DNA of 64,000 bases from Actinomadura macrotermitis (lineage in GTDB: Bacteria; Actinomycetota; Actinomycetes; Streptosporangiales; Streptosporangiaceae), in the NCBI RefSeq assembly GCF_009604375.1, contig NZ_WEGH01000002.1, forward strand, positions 644,073 through 708,072, written 5' to 3'. Positions 23,641 to 34,608 of this stretch are shown one piece after another; the first letter of the stretch is position 1; every line of letters begins with the position of its first letter. The translations under genes and the position numbers were made by a program. The notes under the pieces were generated by a model, which saw nothing but the letters and a program-made list of their open reading frames with translations, was not told the DNA's origin and did not search any database.

Positions 23641-25013
23641 TGGATCGCTGCGCGCTGTTCGTAGACGCCGGCTATCTGCTGGCGGACGGCGCCATGGCGG
23701 TGCACGGCACCCGCCACCGCGAGACCGTCTCCTGGGATTTCGGCGGCCTGCTGCAACTGCTCGGCAACCTCGCCCGCGAGCGCACCGGCCTGCCGCTGCT
23801 GCGCTGCTACTGGTACGAGGCCACCGTCGAGGGCCGCCGCGCGCCCGAGCACGAGGCGCTCGCCGACCTGCCCGGGCTGAAGCTGCGCCTCGGCCGGATC
23901 CGCCCGGGCCGCCGCGAGGGCGTCGACACCGAGATCCACCGCGACCTGATGACGCTCGCCCGCGGCGGCGCGCTCGCCGACGCCGTCCTGGTCAGCGGCG
24001 ACGAGGACCTGGCGCAGGTCGTCGCCGACGCGCAGGACCTCGGCGTGCGGGTGACGGTCGTGCACGTCGCCGCCGACGGCAACTGGACGATCTCGCGGGC
24101 GCTGCGCCAGGAGTGCGACGACCTGATCGAGATCGGCGCCGGCCACCTGCGCCCCTACGTCAACCTGCTCTCGGGCATCGACAGCGGCGCGGGCAGCGGC
24201 ACGGGCTCCACACCCGCGCTGTCGGCGGCGCCGCTGTCCAACGGGCACGGCAGCGCCTCGTCCCTCGGCTCGCTGTCGGCGACGGTGCAGAACAGCCCGC
24301 CGCCCGCCACGCCGCTCACCGCGCAGCCGTCCTCCGCCTCCACCTCCTCCTCCGCCGGACGCGGCGGTTCGAGCAGCAGTGGGTACGGCACGGGCGAGTA
24401 CGGCACGGGCGAGTACAAGACCGGCGAGTACAGCACGGGCGAGTACAGCACCGGTGAGTACAAGACGGGCGGGTACGTGCCGAGCCAGTCGTCCTCCTCC
24501 TCCGGGAGCGGGTCGAACTACGGCTCCGGGCTCGGATCGACCTCCAGCGGCCCGCAGCCGCTTCCGGTGAACCCGCTGCAGCAGGCCCCCTCCTCGGCGT
24601 CCGCCTCCCAGGCACCGCCCAGCAGCAGCACGCAGTACACGCCGCCGTCCCCGCCTCCCGCCATGCCGCCTTCCAGCATGCCGCCGCCCAGCATGCCGCC
24701 CGTTTCGCAGCACGGCCCCTACACCGGGCCGCAGCAGATCTCCCCGCTGCCGGTGCAGCAGAACACCCCGTCGCTGGCGGACGCGGTGAAGGCCGCGCAC
24801 AAGGAGGGCCAGGACTTCGGCGAATCGGTCGCCCGCGACGCGCCCGCGCTCTGGCTGGAGGCGGTGCTCGCCCGCAAGCCGCGGATGCCGTCCGATCTGG
24901 AGGCGCGGCTGCTGCAGGGCTCCTCGCTGCCCATCGACTTCCTGCTGCACGACGAGGTCCGGCACGCGCTGCGCCGCGGCTTCTGGGACGCCCTCGAACG
25001 TTCCCGCAGGTAG
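23641..25013 (+). CDS. NYN (PIN-like) RNase-domain protein with GEY repeats
   Basis: A 457-residue protein. Residues 1-170 form a NYN domain, with acidic residues expected to bind metal at Asp9 (FVDAGY), Asp96 (GVDTEIHRDL) and Asp121/Asp123 (VSGDEDL). Such domains are RNase-like and may process RNA. The middle (about 180-400) is low-complexity Ser/Gly/Pro sequence with six five-residue units ending GEY or GGY. A conserved-looking C-terminal helical domain (about 395-457: FGESVARDAPALWLEAVLAR and IDFLLHDEVRHALRRGFW) follows. ATG 23641 is preceded by GGAAAGG. Function in actinomycetes is not defined. Confidence 0.85.
24387..24476 (+). repeat. 15-bp in-frame tandem repeat, six copies
   Basis: Six contiguous 15-base units (24387, 24402, 24417, 24432, 24447, 24462) encode xTGEY pentapeptides, the last one being KTGGY. 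Bases vary at wobble positions and in the first codon (GGC, AAG, AGC), so the repeat has some age. It lies in the disordered middle of the NYN protein. Confidence 0.9.
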
Positions 25014-25115
25014 CGGCGGCGCCGCGGGTCATCCCGCGACCACGTACGCGTAGAAGATTCACGATCATCCGCGATTCGCCCGCTTCGGCCGCCGGGCGCC
25101 GGGTAGCGTTGAGGC

Positions 25116-25733
25116 GTGACGCATGTGACGGAAGACGATCTCGACGACCTGGAGTTCGCCACCCTGCGCACCGGCGATCACGTCACGGCGGCCCGGCGGC
25201 TCGGGGAGCTGGCCGAGGCGGTGTCCGGCGGGGTGTCGCGGGCCAACGTGCTGCTGCGCGCCGGCGAGCAGTGGCAGCACGCCGGCGACCACGGCAGGGC
25301 CGCGGAGTTCTACGAGAAGGCCGTGCAGGACGGTGGCGAGACCTACGGCGACCCGCGCGCCTACCTGGCCGACGCGCTGTTCGAGCTGCAGCGCCCCGCC
25401 GAAGCGCGCGCGCTGCTCGACCAGATCCGCGCCGACTCCCCGCGCGACCCCGAGGTCTACCGGGCGGTCGCCGAGGTGCTGTACGCCCAGGGCGACGCGG
25501 CGGGCGCGCACGAGTGGGCGACCAGCGGCGCCGACCTCGTCCTCGCGCTGCGCGACCGCGCGACCGGCACCGGCCTGGCCGGGGTGCCCGACGCGGCGGC
25601 CGACGACGATGTGGCGCTCGCCGAGGACAGCCTGGAGGCGCTGCTGCGGCTGCGCTACCGCGCCCGCGTCGACCTCGGCAAGCCCGAGGACGACTACGAC
25701 GCCCTGCTGGACGACCTGCTGAAGAACGCCTGA
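25116..25733 (+). CDS. Tetratricopeptide-like repeat protein
   Basis: A 205-residue all-helical soluble protein. TPR-like helices are visible (LLRAGEQWQHAGDHGRAAEFYEKAV; AYLADALFELQRPAEARALLDQI; VYRAVAEVLYAQGDAAGAHEWA). It probably serves as a scaffold; no catalytic motif is seen. GTG 25116 is chosen because TAGCGT at 25104-25109 lies six bases before it, which predicts a leaderless message starting at the GTG. Confidence 0.8.
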   Translation: MTHVTEDDLDDLEFATLRTGDHVTAARRLGELAEAVSGGVSRANVLLRAGEQWQHAGDHGRAAEFYEKAVQDGGETYGDPRAYLADALFELQRPAEARALLDQIRADSPRDPEVYRAVAEVLYAQGDAAGAHEWATSGADLVLALRDRATGTGLAGVPDAAADDDVALAEDSLEALLRLRYRARVDLGKPEDDYDALLDDLLKNA

Positions 25734-26022
25734 CCCCCGCCCCCGCACTCCTCGTACGGGCCGCTCAGGGCGCCGCCTTCACCTCGCGGCACTCAGCACG
25801 GTGGTCACCGCGCTGTCCTCAACATGCGGCGTTCTCGGCATGGCCGCCTTCGGCGCGCGCCCTAGAGCACGGTCGTCACCGCGATGCCCTTGGCACGCGG
25901 AGCTTTCAGCACGGGCACCTTCGGCGCACGGCCCGCAGAGCGGTGCCCTCGGCTCAGGCCGTGCGGCCTCTCAGCACGGGCCCTGAGCGCAGCCCCTCAG
26001 CGCGGCCCGTCAACACGTGTCC
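25734..26022. repeat. Intergenic region with degenerate about 71-bp repeat
   Basis: Two blocks starting with AGCACGG at 25795 and 25866 align over about 70 bases (both run GCACGGTsGTCACCGCG, then GCGG, then CCTTCGGCGC). Fragments of the same words (CAGCACGGG, GCACGG, CTCAGC) continue to about 26020. No open frame with coding character is found. The origin of the repeat is unknown. Confidence 0.5.
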
Positions 26023-26589
26023 TCAGAGCGCGGCGAGCAGGTCGCCGAGGGCCTGCCCGGCGGTCACGGGCGGTTCCTGCTCCACGACCGGCCAGCCCCG
26101 CAGCCGGGCCTCCCGGACGGCCTGCTCGTGCCCGGCCGCGGCGCCGGTGGCCGCGAACGCCGTCCGGTCGGCGTGGGTGCGCAGGTAGCCGCAGGGCGCC
26201 TCGGGCCAGTCCGCCGGGACGGCGGGGGCCGCCCCGCCCTCGGGCCCGTGCCCGTGCCCGTGCTCATGTTCGTGCTCGCGGCGCGGGCGGGGCAGCAGCG
26301 CGTCCACGAAGACGTAGCCGCCGACCTTGCGGTGCGCGGCGCGCTGCGCCAGCGCGACGGCCGGCAGCAGCGGCCCGGCCGTGCCGTGCCCGACCAGCAC
26401 CAGCGGCGCCACCGGATCGGTCGCCGCGATGATCAGCGAGGCGCGGGCCACGTACCGGGCGCCGCCGCCCTCGGCCACGGTCGGCGCGACCACGTCGTGG
26501 CCGCGCGAGCGCAGCAGTTCGGGCAGGTCGCCCCATGCGGCGGCGGTGTCCAGCGGGGCGTGCAGCAGCACCAGGGTGCCAGGCGTCAA
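26023..26589 (-). CDS. Alpha/beta hydrolase-fold protein lacking the nucleophile
   Basis: A 188-residue small alpha/beta-hydrolase fold (LVLLHAPLDTAAAWGDLPELLRSRGHDVVAP). At the nucleophile elbow it reads LVGHGTAG, so the expected serine is Gly69 and ordinary esterase chemistry is unlikely. An insertion at about residues 105-114 is rich in His and Glu (HEHEHGHGHG) and could bind metal. I chose TTG 26589 because GGAGG is placed six bases before it and translation from there gives the first strand directly; longer frames have no support. It could be a binding or scaffolding protein. Confidence 0.65.
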   Translation of the reverse strand: MTPGTLVLLHAPLDTAAAWGDLPELLRSRGHDVVAPTVAEGGGARYVARASLIIAATDPVAPLVLVGHGTAGPLLPAVALAQRAAHRKVGGYVFVDALLPRPRREHEHEHGHGHGPEGGAAPAVPADWPEAPCGYLRTHADRTAFAATGAAAGHEQAVREARLRGWPVVEQEPPVTAGQALGDLLAAL

Positions 26590-26702
26590 CGTCGACCTCC
26601 GGGGTAGCCGGGCGCGGCCACCGGCCCCGGGCCACCGTACAGCGCCCGCCTCGGGCGGGCTCGGGTCCCCGGACACGGGGCGCGACGCGTAGGGTTCTCA
26701 GT

Positions 26703-27239
26703 GTGAGCGATCGTGATGACCTGCTGCAAGAGATCAAGGACAAGGCCGTCGTGCACGGCGATTTCGTGCTGTCCTCGGGGCGGCGCGCGTCCTGGTACGT
26801 GGACCTGCGCCGGGTCACGCTGGACGGCGCGGTGGCGCCCCTCGTCGGCCGGGTGATGCTGGACGAGACCGCCGACCTGGACTACGACGCCGTCGGCGGC
26901 CTGACGCTCGGCGCCGACCCGGTGGCCACCGCGATGCTGCACGCCGCGGCCGCGCGCGGCCGCAGGCTGGACGCGTTCGTGGTGCGCAAGTCCGACAAGG
27001 CGCACGGCCTGCAGCGCCGCATCGAGGGCCCGGACGTGGCGGGCCGGCGGGTGCTGGCGGTGGAGGACACCTCCACCACCGGCGGCTCGGTGCTGACCGC
27101 GGTGCAGGCGCTGCGCGCCGCGGGCGCCGAGGTCGTCGCCGTCGCGACGATCCTGGAGCGCGGCGCCGCCCCGCGGATCGCCGAAGAGGGCCTGGAGTAC
27201 CGCCACCCCTACAGCGTCGCCGACCTCGGCATGGAGTGA
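26703..27239 (+). CDS. pyrE: Orotate phosphoribosyltransferase
   Basis: Converts orotate and PRPP to OMP in pyrimidine synthesis. The 178-residue length fits. The PRPP-binding motif is VEDTSTTGGS at residues 120-129, with VVRKSDKAHGLQRRIEG supplying the flexible catalytic loop Lys/Arg. GTG 26703 lies seven bases after TAGGGT (26690-26695), consistent with a leaderless message. It stands apart from other pyrimidine genes and ends at a strong terminator. Confidence 0.95.
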   Translation: MSDRDDLLQEIKDKAVVHGDFVLSSGRRASWYVDLRRVTLDGAVAPLVGRVMLDETADLDYDAVGGLTLGADPVATAMLHAAAARGRRLDAFVVRKSDKAHGLQRRIEGPDVAGRRVLAVEDTSTTGGSVLTAVQALRAAGAEVVAVATILERGAAPRIAEEGLEYRHPYSVADLGME

Positions 27240-27244
27240 CCCTG

Positions 27245-27288
27245 CGCGACGGCCGGCGTCCCCCGCGCGGGGGGCGCCGGCCGTCGCG
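27245..27288. terminator. Bidirectional terminator after pyrE
   Basis: A 14-base-pair outer stem (CGCGACGGCCGGCG at 27245-27258, complement at 27275-27288) encloses a further GC stem. It lies five bases after the pyrE stop and six bases before the 3' end of the convergent gene. Confidence 0.85.
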
Positions 27289-27294
27289 TGTGCG

Positions 27295-27738
27295 TCAGCG
27301 TTTGGGGACCGACCACTCGCCGCGCTGCCCGGCGGCCTTCGGCTGCTCCGTGCCGTAGACGAACACCTGGACCAGTCCGGCGTCGGTCGCCACCACGCTG
27401 AGCGGCGTGTCGTCGAACTGGCGCCCCTCGCCCGGGTTCAGCCGCCCCCGGAAGAGCACCTGGCGGTCGTTGCCGCCGGTGATGGTGACGACCGTCGGCA
27501 TGTCCCCGATGTTCTTGATGAGCAGCGCGGGCTGCCCCGTCGAGGAGGGGTGGGCCGGCGCGGAGGCGCGGGTCCCCGGCGGGCCGGAGGCGCCCGGGGG
27601 GGCGGCCTCCTTGTTGGAGGTCAGCGCGTTCACCAACGCCATACCGCCGACGACGAGCAGCGCTATGACGAAAGCGACGGCGAGCACCGCGATCGCTATG
27701 CGCGCTAGACCCCTAGGGTCCGACCGATGACGTCCCAC
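27295..27738 (-). CDS. Single-pass membrane protein of unknown function
   Basis: A 147-residue protein with a short basic cytoplasmic tail (MGRHRSDPRGLAR), one membrane helix at about 12-37, a Pro/Ala/Ser-rich spacer (about 43-68) and a C-terminal beta domain of about 75 residues outside. The start is GTG 27738 with no strong ribosome site. It follows the DedA gene by nine bases on the same strand, so the pair probably forms an operon. No family is recognised with confidence. Confidence 0.7.
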   Translation of the reverse strand: MGRHRSDPRGLARIAIAVLAVAFVIALLVVGGMALVNALTSNKEAAPPGASGPPGTRASAPAHPSSTGQPALLIKNIGDMPTVVTITGGNDRQVLFRGRLNPGEGRQFDDTPLSVVATDAGLVQVFVYGTEQPKAAGQRGEWSVPKR

Positions 27739-27747
27739 ATGGGGAGG

Positions 27748-28476
27748 TTAGCGATAACTGTCACCGCTGAGCGACGGCCGTGACTCTTCAGGGGCATTCT
27801 TATTCGGACCGTTGCCCTTGCCGCCCCGGCCCTTGAGCACCTCGCGGATGATGGGGATCAGCGACAGGATGAGGATGACGGCCACGCCGGGCAGGATGTA
27901 GCGCTCGATGTTGGGCACCCGGGTGCCCAGGAAGTGGCCGAGCAGGAACAGCGCGTCGGTCCACAGGACCGCGCCGACGACGTTCCAGACGAAGAACTTG
28001 CGGCTGTCCATGCCGAGCATCCCGGCGAGCGGGTTCAGGAACGTCCGCACGATCGGGATGAAGCGGGCCAGCACCACGGCGCGGGCCGGGCCGAACCGGT
28101 TGAAGTAGTGCTCGGCCTTCTCCACCCACTCCTGCTTGAAGATGCGCGAGTCGGGGCGGTCGAACAGCTTGCGCCCGTACCGGGCGCCGAGCCAGTGCCC
28201 GAGCTGGGCGCCGGCGATCGCGGCGACCGGGCCGCCGATCAGCAGCCACGGCAGCGACAGCGGCTCGAACTTCTGCCCCTGGACCTCGTCCACGGCCGTC
28301 AGGATGCCCGCGGTGAACAGCAGCGAGTCGCCCGGCAGGATGCAGCCGAACAGCAGGCCGGTCTCGGCGAAGATGATGGCGAGCACGCCGATCGTCGCGA
28401 ACGTGCCGAACAGCGCCAACCATGCGGTCGGATGCAGCCATTCGGTGATGTCAAGGGGAATGAGGGCGAGGTCCAC
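27748..28476 (-). CDS. DedA family membrane protein
   Basis: A 242-residue DedA/SNARE-associated (VTT) domain protein. Typical parts are FAETGLLFGCILPGDSLLF, GAQLGHWLGARYGRKLF, the R-F-I-P segment ARAVVLARFIPIVRTFLNPLAG, and a C-terminal pair of helices. DedA proteins are lipid flippase-like membrane proteins linked to undecaprenyl phosphate or phospholipid recycling. GTG 28476 gives the N-terminus VDLALIPLDITEW; the longer frame upstream is low complexity and lacks a ribosome site. Confidence 0.9.
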   Translation of the reverse strand: MDLALIPLDITEWLHPTAWLALFGTFATIGVLAIIFAETGLLFGCILPGDSLLFTAGILTAVDEVQGQKFEPLSLPWLLIGGPVAAIAGAQLGHWLGARYGRKLFDRPDSRIFKQEWVEKAEHYFNRFGPARAVVLARFIPIVRTFLNPLAGMLGMDSRKFFVWNVVGAVLWTDALFLLGHFLGTRVPNIERYILPGVAVILILSLIPIIREVLKGRGGKGNGPNKNAPEESRPSLSGDSYR

Positions 28477-28705
28477 GACACGAGCGTACCCGTGATGCGA
28501 AGGCGATTCCGAGAGTCCGGCCGGTCCGCTGACACCCCGAGCGGCACCCCCCGCTGGCCTGTGGCGGGAAAAACGAGATACTGGCGGAGGACGGCATGCC
28601 AGTCCCGTCCCGTGCGCCCGGGAGCCCTGACCTGGAGCAGTACGGACGGGATCGACCGCCCGGCCGGACGCCCGGCGGCACCACTGCGTACGAAAGGACT
28701 GCTCC

Positions 28706-29728
<1,023 letters not shown>

Positions 29729-29741
29729 CCCGGCACGGGAG

Positions 29742-29770
29742 GGCCGGGGCGGCCACCGCCCCGGCCTTTT
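29742..29770 (+). terminator. Intrinsic terminator of fba
   Basis: An 11-base-pair perfect stem GGCCGGGGCGG / CCGCCCCGGCC with loop CCA, followed by TTTT at 29767-29770. This is the most classical terminator in the window. Confidence 0.92.
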
Positions 29771-29806
29771 CTGCGTTCTTGCCCCGGTACGGGGTATTTT
29801 CCGGGT

Positions 29807-30262
29807 GTGGCGCTACCCCGCACCTACGACTCGCAGAACTGCTCGATCGCCCGCTCCCTGGAGGTCGTCGGCGACCGCTGGACCCTGCTGGTGATCCGCT
29901 CGGCGCTGGAGGGCGTGCGCCGGTTCGACGACTACCAGGACGCGCTCGGCGTCGCCCGCAACATCCTGGCCGACCGGCTGACCCGGCTGTGCGACGAGGG
30001 CGTGCTGCGCCGCGTCCCCTACCAGGAGCGGCCGGTCCGCTACGAGTACCGGCTGACCCGCAAGGGCCTGGAGCTGTGGCCGGCGATGATGGTGCTGCTG
30101 CTGTGGGGCGACCGGCACTACGCCCCGGACGGGCCGCCGCTGATCGTCGGGCACCGCGGCTGCGCCGGCTCGCTCACCCCCGCCCTGACCTGCTCTTCCT
30201 GCGGCGCCGCCCTCGGGCCCGGCGAGGTGGAGTCGCGCCCGGGGCCGGGCGGCCGTTCCTAG
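29807..30262 (+). CDS. HxlR family transcriptional regulator
   Basis: A 151-residue winged helix-turn-helix regulator. The family hallmark NCSIARSLEVVGDRWTLLVIRSAL opens the domain, with Cys12 as possible redox switch, and RFDDYQDALGVARNILADRLTRL forms the recognition region. The C-terminus has a cysteine cluster (GCAGSLTPALTCSSCGAAL) common in actinomycete members. GTG 29807 lies six bases after TATTTT (29795-29800), suggesting a leaderless message. Target genes are not evident nearby. Confidence 0.92.
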   Translation: MALPRTYDSQNCSIARSLEVVGDRWTLLVIRSALEGVRRFDDYQDALGVARNILADRLTRLCDEGVLRRVPYQERPVRYEYRLTRKGLELWPAMMVLLLWGDRHYAPDGPPLIVGHRGCAGSLTPALTCSSCGAALGPGEVESRPGPGGRS

Positions 30263-30269
30263 AGCCCGG

Positions 30270-30307
30270 TTGATGCGCACGGCCCGTCCCGACTTACGAT
30301 GACCCGC
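30270..30307 (+). promoter_or_regulatory. Promoter of DUF3151 gene, leaderless
   Basis: TTGATG (30270-30275), a 19-base spacer and TACGAT (30295-30300), seven bases before ATG 30308. The earlier ATG at 30299 lies within the -10 box, which decides the start. Confidence 0.65.
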
Positions 30308-30715
30308 ATGACCCAGAACCTGCTCGGCGGCCCGGCCCCGACCGAACTCCCGGACGTACCCGAGGCGCGCGAGGCGCTGGAGAACGGGGTCGACCCCGTC
30401 GAGGTCGCGGCGCGCCATCCCGAGTACCCCGGCGCGTGGGCGGCGCTGGCCGACCGCGCCTTCGCCGCGGGCAGCGTGATCGAGTCCTACGCCTACGCGC
30501 GCACCGGCTACCACCGCGGCCTGGACGCGCTGCGCCGGGCCGGCTGGAAGGGCCACGGCCCGGTGCCGTGGGAGCACGCGGCCAACCAGGGCTTCCTGCG
30601 GGCCCTGCACGCCCTCGGGCGGGCCGCGGCGGCGATCGGCGAGGACGCCGAGGCGGCGCGCTGCAAGACGTTCCTGCGCGACTCCAGCGCCACCGCGGCC
30701 GAGGTGCTCGGCTGA
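30308..30715 (+). CDS. DUF3151 family protein
   Basis: A 135-residue soluble helical protein beginning MTQNLLGGPAPTELP, the usual start of DUF3151 proteins, and containing YARTGYHRGLDALRRAGWKGHGPVPWEHAANQGFLRAL (conserved central part). The family is restricted to actinobacteria and its function is unknown; it commonly lies near purA or fba, as here. The end of the protein shows a helix-rich tail (AARCKTFLRDSS). Confidence 0.88.
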   Translation: MTQNLLGGPAPTELPDVPEAREALENGVDPVEVAARHPEYPGAWAALADRAFAAGSVIESYAYARTGYHRGLDALRRAGWKGHGPVPWEHAANQGFLRALHALGRAAAAIGEDAEAARCKTFLRDSSATAAEVLG

Positions 30716-30803
30716 CCTTTGCGACAACGGGTTCCAACGGCCCCACCAGCCGCTTTCGACCCGCCGAGAACGACGTGCGGTTTCTTCGGCACCCGGAGCC
30801 GGG

Positions 30804-32157
<1,354 letters not shown>

Positions 32158-32239
32158 CCCCGCGCGCTTGAGGTGACGTTCTCTGCGACATCACCGGTAG
32201 TCCACCGGTGATTCGGCCGCAGCCGATAGCGTGCCCGTC

Positions 32240-33142
32240 GTGACTTCCTTCGGGGGGACCGTCGAACTGCACGGTCATCGGGGGGCGCGCGGGCTGCGGC
32301 CCGAGAACACGCTGCCCGGATTCGCGCACGCCGTGGAGATCGGCGTGCACGCGGTCGAGCTGGACGTGGGCCTGACCGCCGACGGCGTCGTGGTCCTCAA
32401 CCACGACCAGGTGCTGTCGGCGGCCAACCTCGCCGACACCGGCCCGGCAACGCCGGACGACCCGCTCTACCCCTACGTGGGGCGGGCGATCGGCGAGCTG
32501 ACGCTGGCGCAGGTCCGCACGGTGGACGCCGGGTCGCGTCCGCCGGCGGCGTTCGCGGCGACGCAGCGGCCCGCGCCGGGCACGCCGCCGCCGACGCTGG
32601 CCGAGGCGTGCGCGCTGCTCGGGGCGGCGGGCGTCGACCTGGCCGTGGAGCTGAAGACCGACCCGGGCTGGCCGGTCGCCGCCGTCGCGGAGTTCACCGC
32701 CGCCGTCGCCGGCGTGCTGGACGGCGCGGGCCTCACCGGCCGGGCGCGGCTGCTGGCGTTCGACTGGCGGGTGCTGGTCGCGGCCCGCGCGTGCGCGCCG
32801 GGCCTCGGCCGGGTCGCGCTGGCCGAGCGCAAGACGCTCGCCCCGGGCACCGCCTGGCTCGCCGGCCTGCCGCCGGAGGCGCCCGCCGAGGCCGCCCTGG
32901 CGATCGGCGCGACCGCGCTGTCCCCCGAACGCCACCTGGTGACGCCCGAGCTGGTGCTGACGGCGCAGGCGCTCGGCCTGCCCGTCGCGGTGTGGACGGT
33001 CAACGACCCCGGCGAGATGGCCGCCCTGGTCGACCTCGGGGTCGACGCGATCGTCACCGACTACCCGGACCGCCTGCGCGCGGTGCTGTCGGAGTACGGC
33101 CTGCCGCTCCCCGCGCCCGTCCGCGTCCCGGCCTTCAGCTGA
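32240..33142 (+). CDS. Glycerophosphodiester phosphodiesterase
   Basis: A 300-residue TIM-barrel GDPD enzyme that releases glycerol 3-phosphate from glycerophosphodiesters. Catalytic elements are HGHRGARGLRPENTLPGF (two His, Arg, Glu), VELDVGLTADGVVVLNHD (Glu, Asp, His) and VELKTD; the end carries VWTVNDPGEMAALVDLGVDAIVTDYPD. There is no signal peptide, so it is cytoplasmic. GTG 32240 is preferred to 32231 because TAGCGT (32227-32232) sits seven bases before it and would give a leaderless message. Confidence 0.93.
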   Translation: MTSFGGTVELHGHRGARGLRPENTLPGFAHAVEIGVHAVELDVGLTADGVVVLNHDQVLSAANLADTGPATPDDPLYPYVGRAIGELTLAQVRTVDAGSRPPAAFAATQRPAPGTPPPTLAEACALLGAAGVDLAVELKTDPGWPVAAVAEFTAAVAGVLDGAGLTGRARLLAFDWRVLVAARACAPGLGRVALAERKTLAPGTAWLAGLPPEAPAEAALAIGATALSPERHLVTPELVLTAQALGLPVAVWTVNDPGEMAALVDLGVDAIVTDYPDRLRAVLSEYGLPLPAPVRVPAFS

Positions 33143-34246
33143 TCACAGCCAGCCGTTGCGGCGGAAGCCGCGGTGCAGGGCCAGGCAGGAGAGCGCGATG
33201 ATCACCAGGACCATCGGGTAGCCGTAGTCCCAGCGCAGCTCGGGCATCTTGTCGAAGTTCATCCCGTAGATCCCGGCGATCGCGGTCGGCACCATGAAGA
33301 TGGCGCCCCAGGCCGAGATCTTGCGCATGTCCTGGTTGTCGGCGACGGTCACCTGCGTCATGTGCGCCTGCAGGATCGGGTTCAGCAGCTCGTCGTAGGA
33401 CTCCACCTGCTCGCGGACGCGGGTCAGGTGGTCCTCCACGTCGCGCAGGTACTCCTTGATGTCGTCGGGGACGAACCGGCGGCCGGTCAGGTTGCGCAGT
33501 GGCCCGGCGAGCGGCCCGACGGCCCGCTTCAGCTGGATGACCTCGCGCTTCAGCCGGTAGATGCGGCGGGCCTCGTCGGTGCGCTCGGGCGAGAACACCG
33601 CCTCCTCGACCTCGTCGATGTCCTCCTGGACGGCGTCGGCGACGCACACGTACCCGTCCACCACCCGGTCGGCGATGGCGTGCAGCACCGCGGTCGGGCC
33701 GAGGGCGAGGCGCTCGGGGTGGCGCTCCAGCTGGCCGCGGACCGAGCCGAGCTCGCCGTGCGCGCCGTGCCGGACCGTCACCACGAAGTCGGGGCCGCAG
33801 AACACCATGATCTCGCCGGTCTCCACCACCTCGGACTCGGCCGGGTCGTGCGCCACGTAGCCGACGGTCTTCATCACGAAGAAGTTGACGTCGTCGTAGC
33901 GTTCCAGCTTGGGCCGCTGGTGGGCGTGGATGGCGTCCTCCACGGCCAGCTCGTGCAGGCCGAACACCTCGGCCAGCTCGTGCAGCTCGGCGGCGGACGG
34001 CTCGTGCAGCCCGACCCAGACGAAGCCGGCGCTCTCCTCGGCCGACGGGGCGAGCCGCCCGTCGCGGACGAGGCGGACGGCGTCGGCGACCGAGTCGGTA
34101 CAGACCCGGTGGCCGTCGATGTAGGCGGCCCAGTCGATCACCGCGGTGCTGCGCCGCGCCGCCTGCACGGGGACCGGGTGCAGCCGGTTGCGCGTCTTGA
34201 ACAGGGACATCGTCGCGCGGCCCGGGAGGACTCGGGTCATGGCCAT
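33143..34246 (-). CDS. corA: CorA family magnesium/divalent cation transporter
   Basis: A 367-residue CorA channel subunit. A large cytoplasmic N-terminal domain is followed by two C-terminal membrane helices with the signature YGMNF between them (GIYGMNFDKMPEL). It ends in a short basic tail (HRGFRRNGWL). ATG 34246 has AGGAG six bases away. The Shine-Dalgarno lies in the loop of a five-base-pair hairpin (34247-34263), and the upstream 362 bases contain further dyads, so translation control is possible. It is convergent with the GDPD gene, abutting at 33142/33143. Confidence 0.94.
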   Translation of the reverse strand: MAMTRVLPGRATMSLFKTRNRLHPVPVQAARRSTAVIDWAAYIDGHRVCTDSVADAVRLVRDGRLAPSAEESAGFVWVGLHEPSAAELHELAEVFGLHELAVEDAIHAHQRPKLERYDDVNFFVMKTVGYVAHDPAESEVVETGEIMVFCGPDFVVTVRHGAHGELGSVRGQLERHPERLALGPTAVLHAIADRVVDGYVCVADAVQEDIDEVEEAVFSPERTDEARRIYRLKREVIQLKRAVGPLAGPLRNLTGRRFVPDDIKEYLRDVEDHLTRVREQVESYDELLNPILQAHMTQVTVADNQDMRKISAWGAIFMVPTAIAGIYGMNFDKMPELRWDYGYPMVLVIIALSCLALHRGFRRNGWL

Positions 34247-34608
34247 GAGGTGCTCCTAACCTCCGGCCGTCAACGCGCGTCAGCGCGCTCGACCCCGGCG
34301 GCTAGCGAGGGGAGCGCGCGAAGCGGGAGGAGGCCGGACGCCGTCGAAGGGCGGTCGGTCGTACAGTCCGGCTCGGACTGTGAGGGTTCTCCGGCGAACA
34401 GCACGTATCGCCAGGACTCATCCCGACCACCTCCCTTCGCGTCAGGGCACGGGGCATCGCCTGCGGCGAGCGTTCCGCAGCCTACCAGCCGACATATAAG
34501 ACGCCCGGGACATCGCCGAAGTTCACCCGGGCGCGCTGTGAGCCGCGCCGCATCCGCGCGGGCACTCCCCGCGTGGCGCCGGCGGCGGGCCCACTAAGCT
34601 CCCTCTAC
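34247..34608. promoter_or_regulatory. Divergent control region between corA and purD
   Basis: A 362-base gap without a supported gene. It contains three dyads: GAGGT/ACCTC at 34247-34263, closing on the corA ribosome site; CAGTCCG-GCT-CGGACTG at 34364-34380; and CGCCCGGG/CCCGGGCG at 34502-34533. On the corA strand a TAGGCT hexamer at 34484-34479 is a possible -10 box that would leave a leader of about 225 bases. On the purD side TAAGCT at 34595-34600 lies eight bases before the GTG, suggesting leaderless purD. I could not match the leader to the M-box magnesium riboswitch. Confidence 0.5.

Noticed and set aside
23279..23641. 120-codon minus-strand frame between the sigma factor and NYN genes
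   Set aside because: It overlaps the 3' end of the sigma gene antisense, lacks a ribosome site and has no recognisable domain.
24387..24476. CRISPR-like array
   Set aside because: The repeat is 15 bases, contiguous without spacers and in frame with a protein-coding gene.
34247..34608. M-box magnesium riboswitch before corA
   Set aside because: Conserved M-box sequence blocks could not be found on either strand; only generic hairpins remain.
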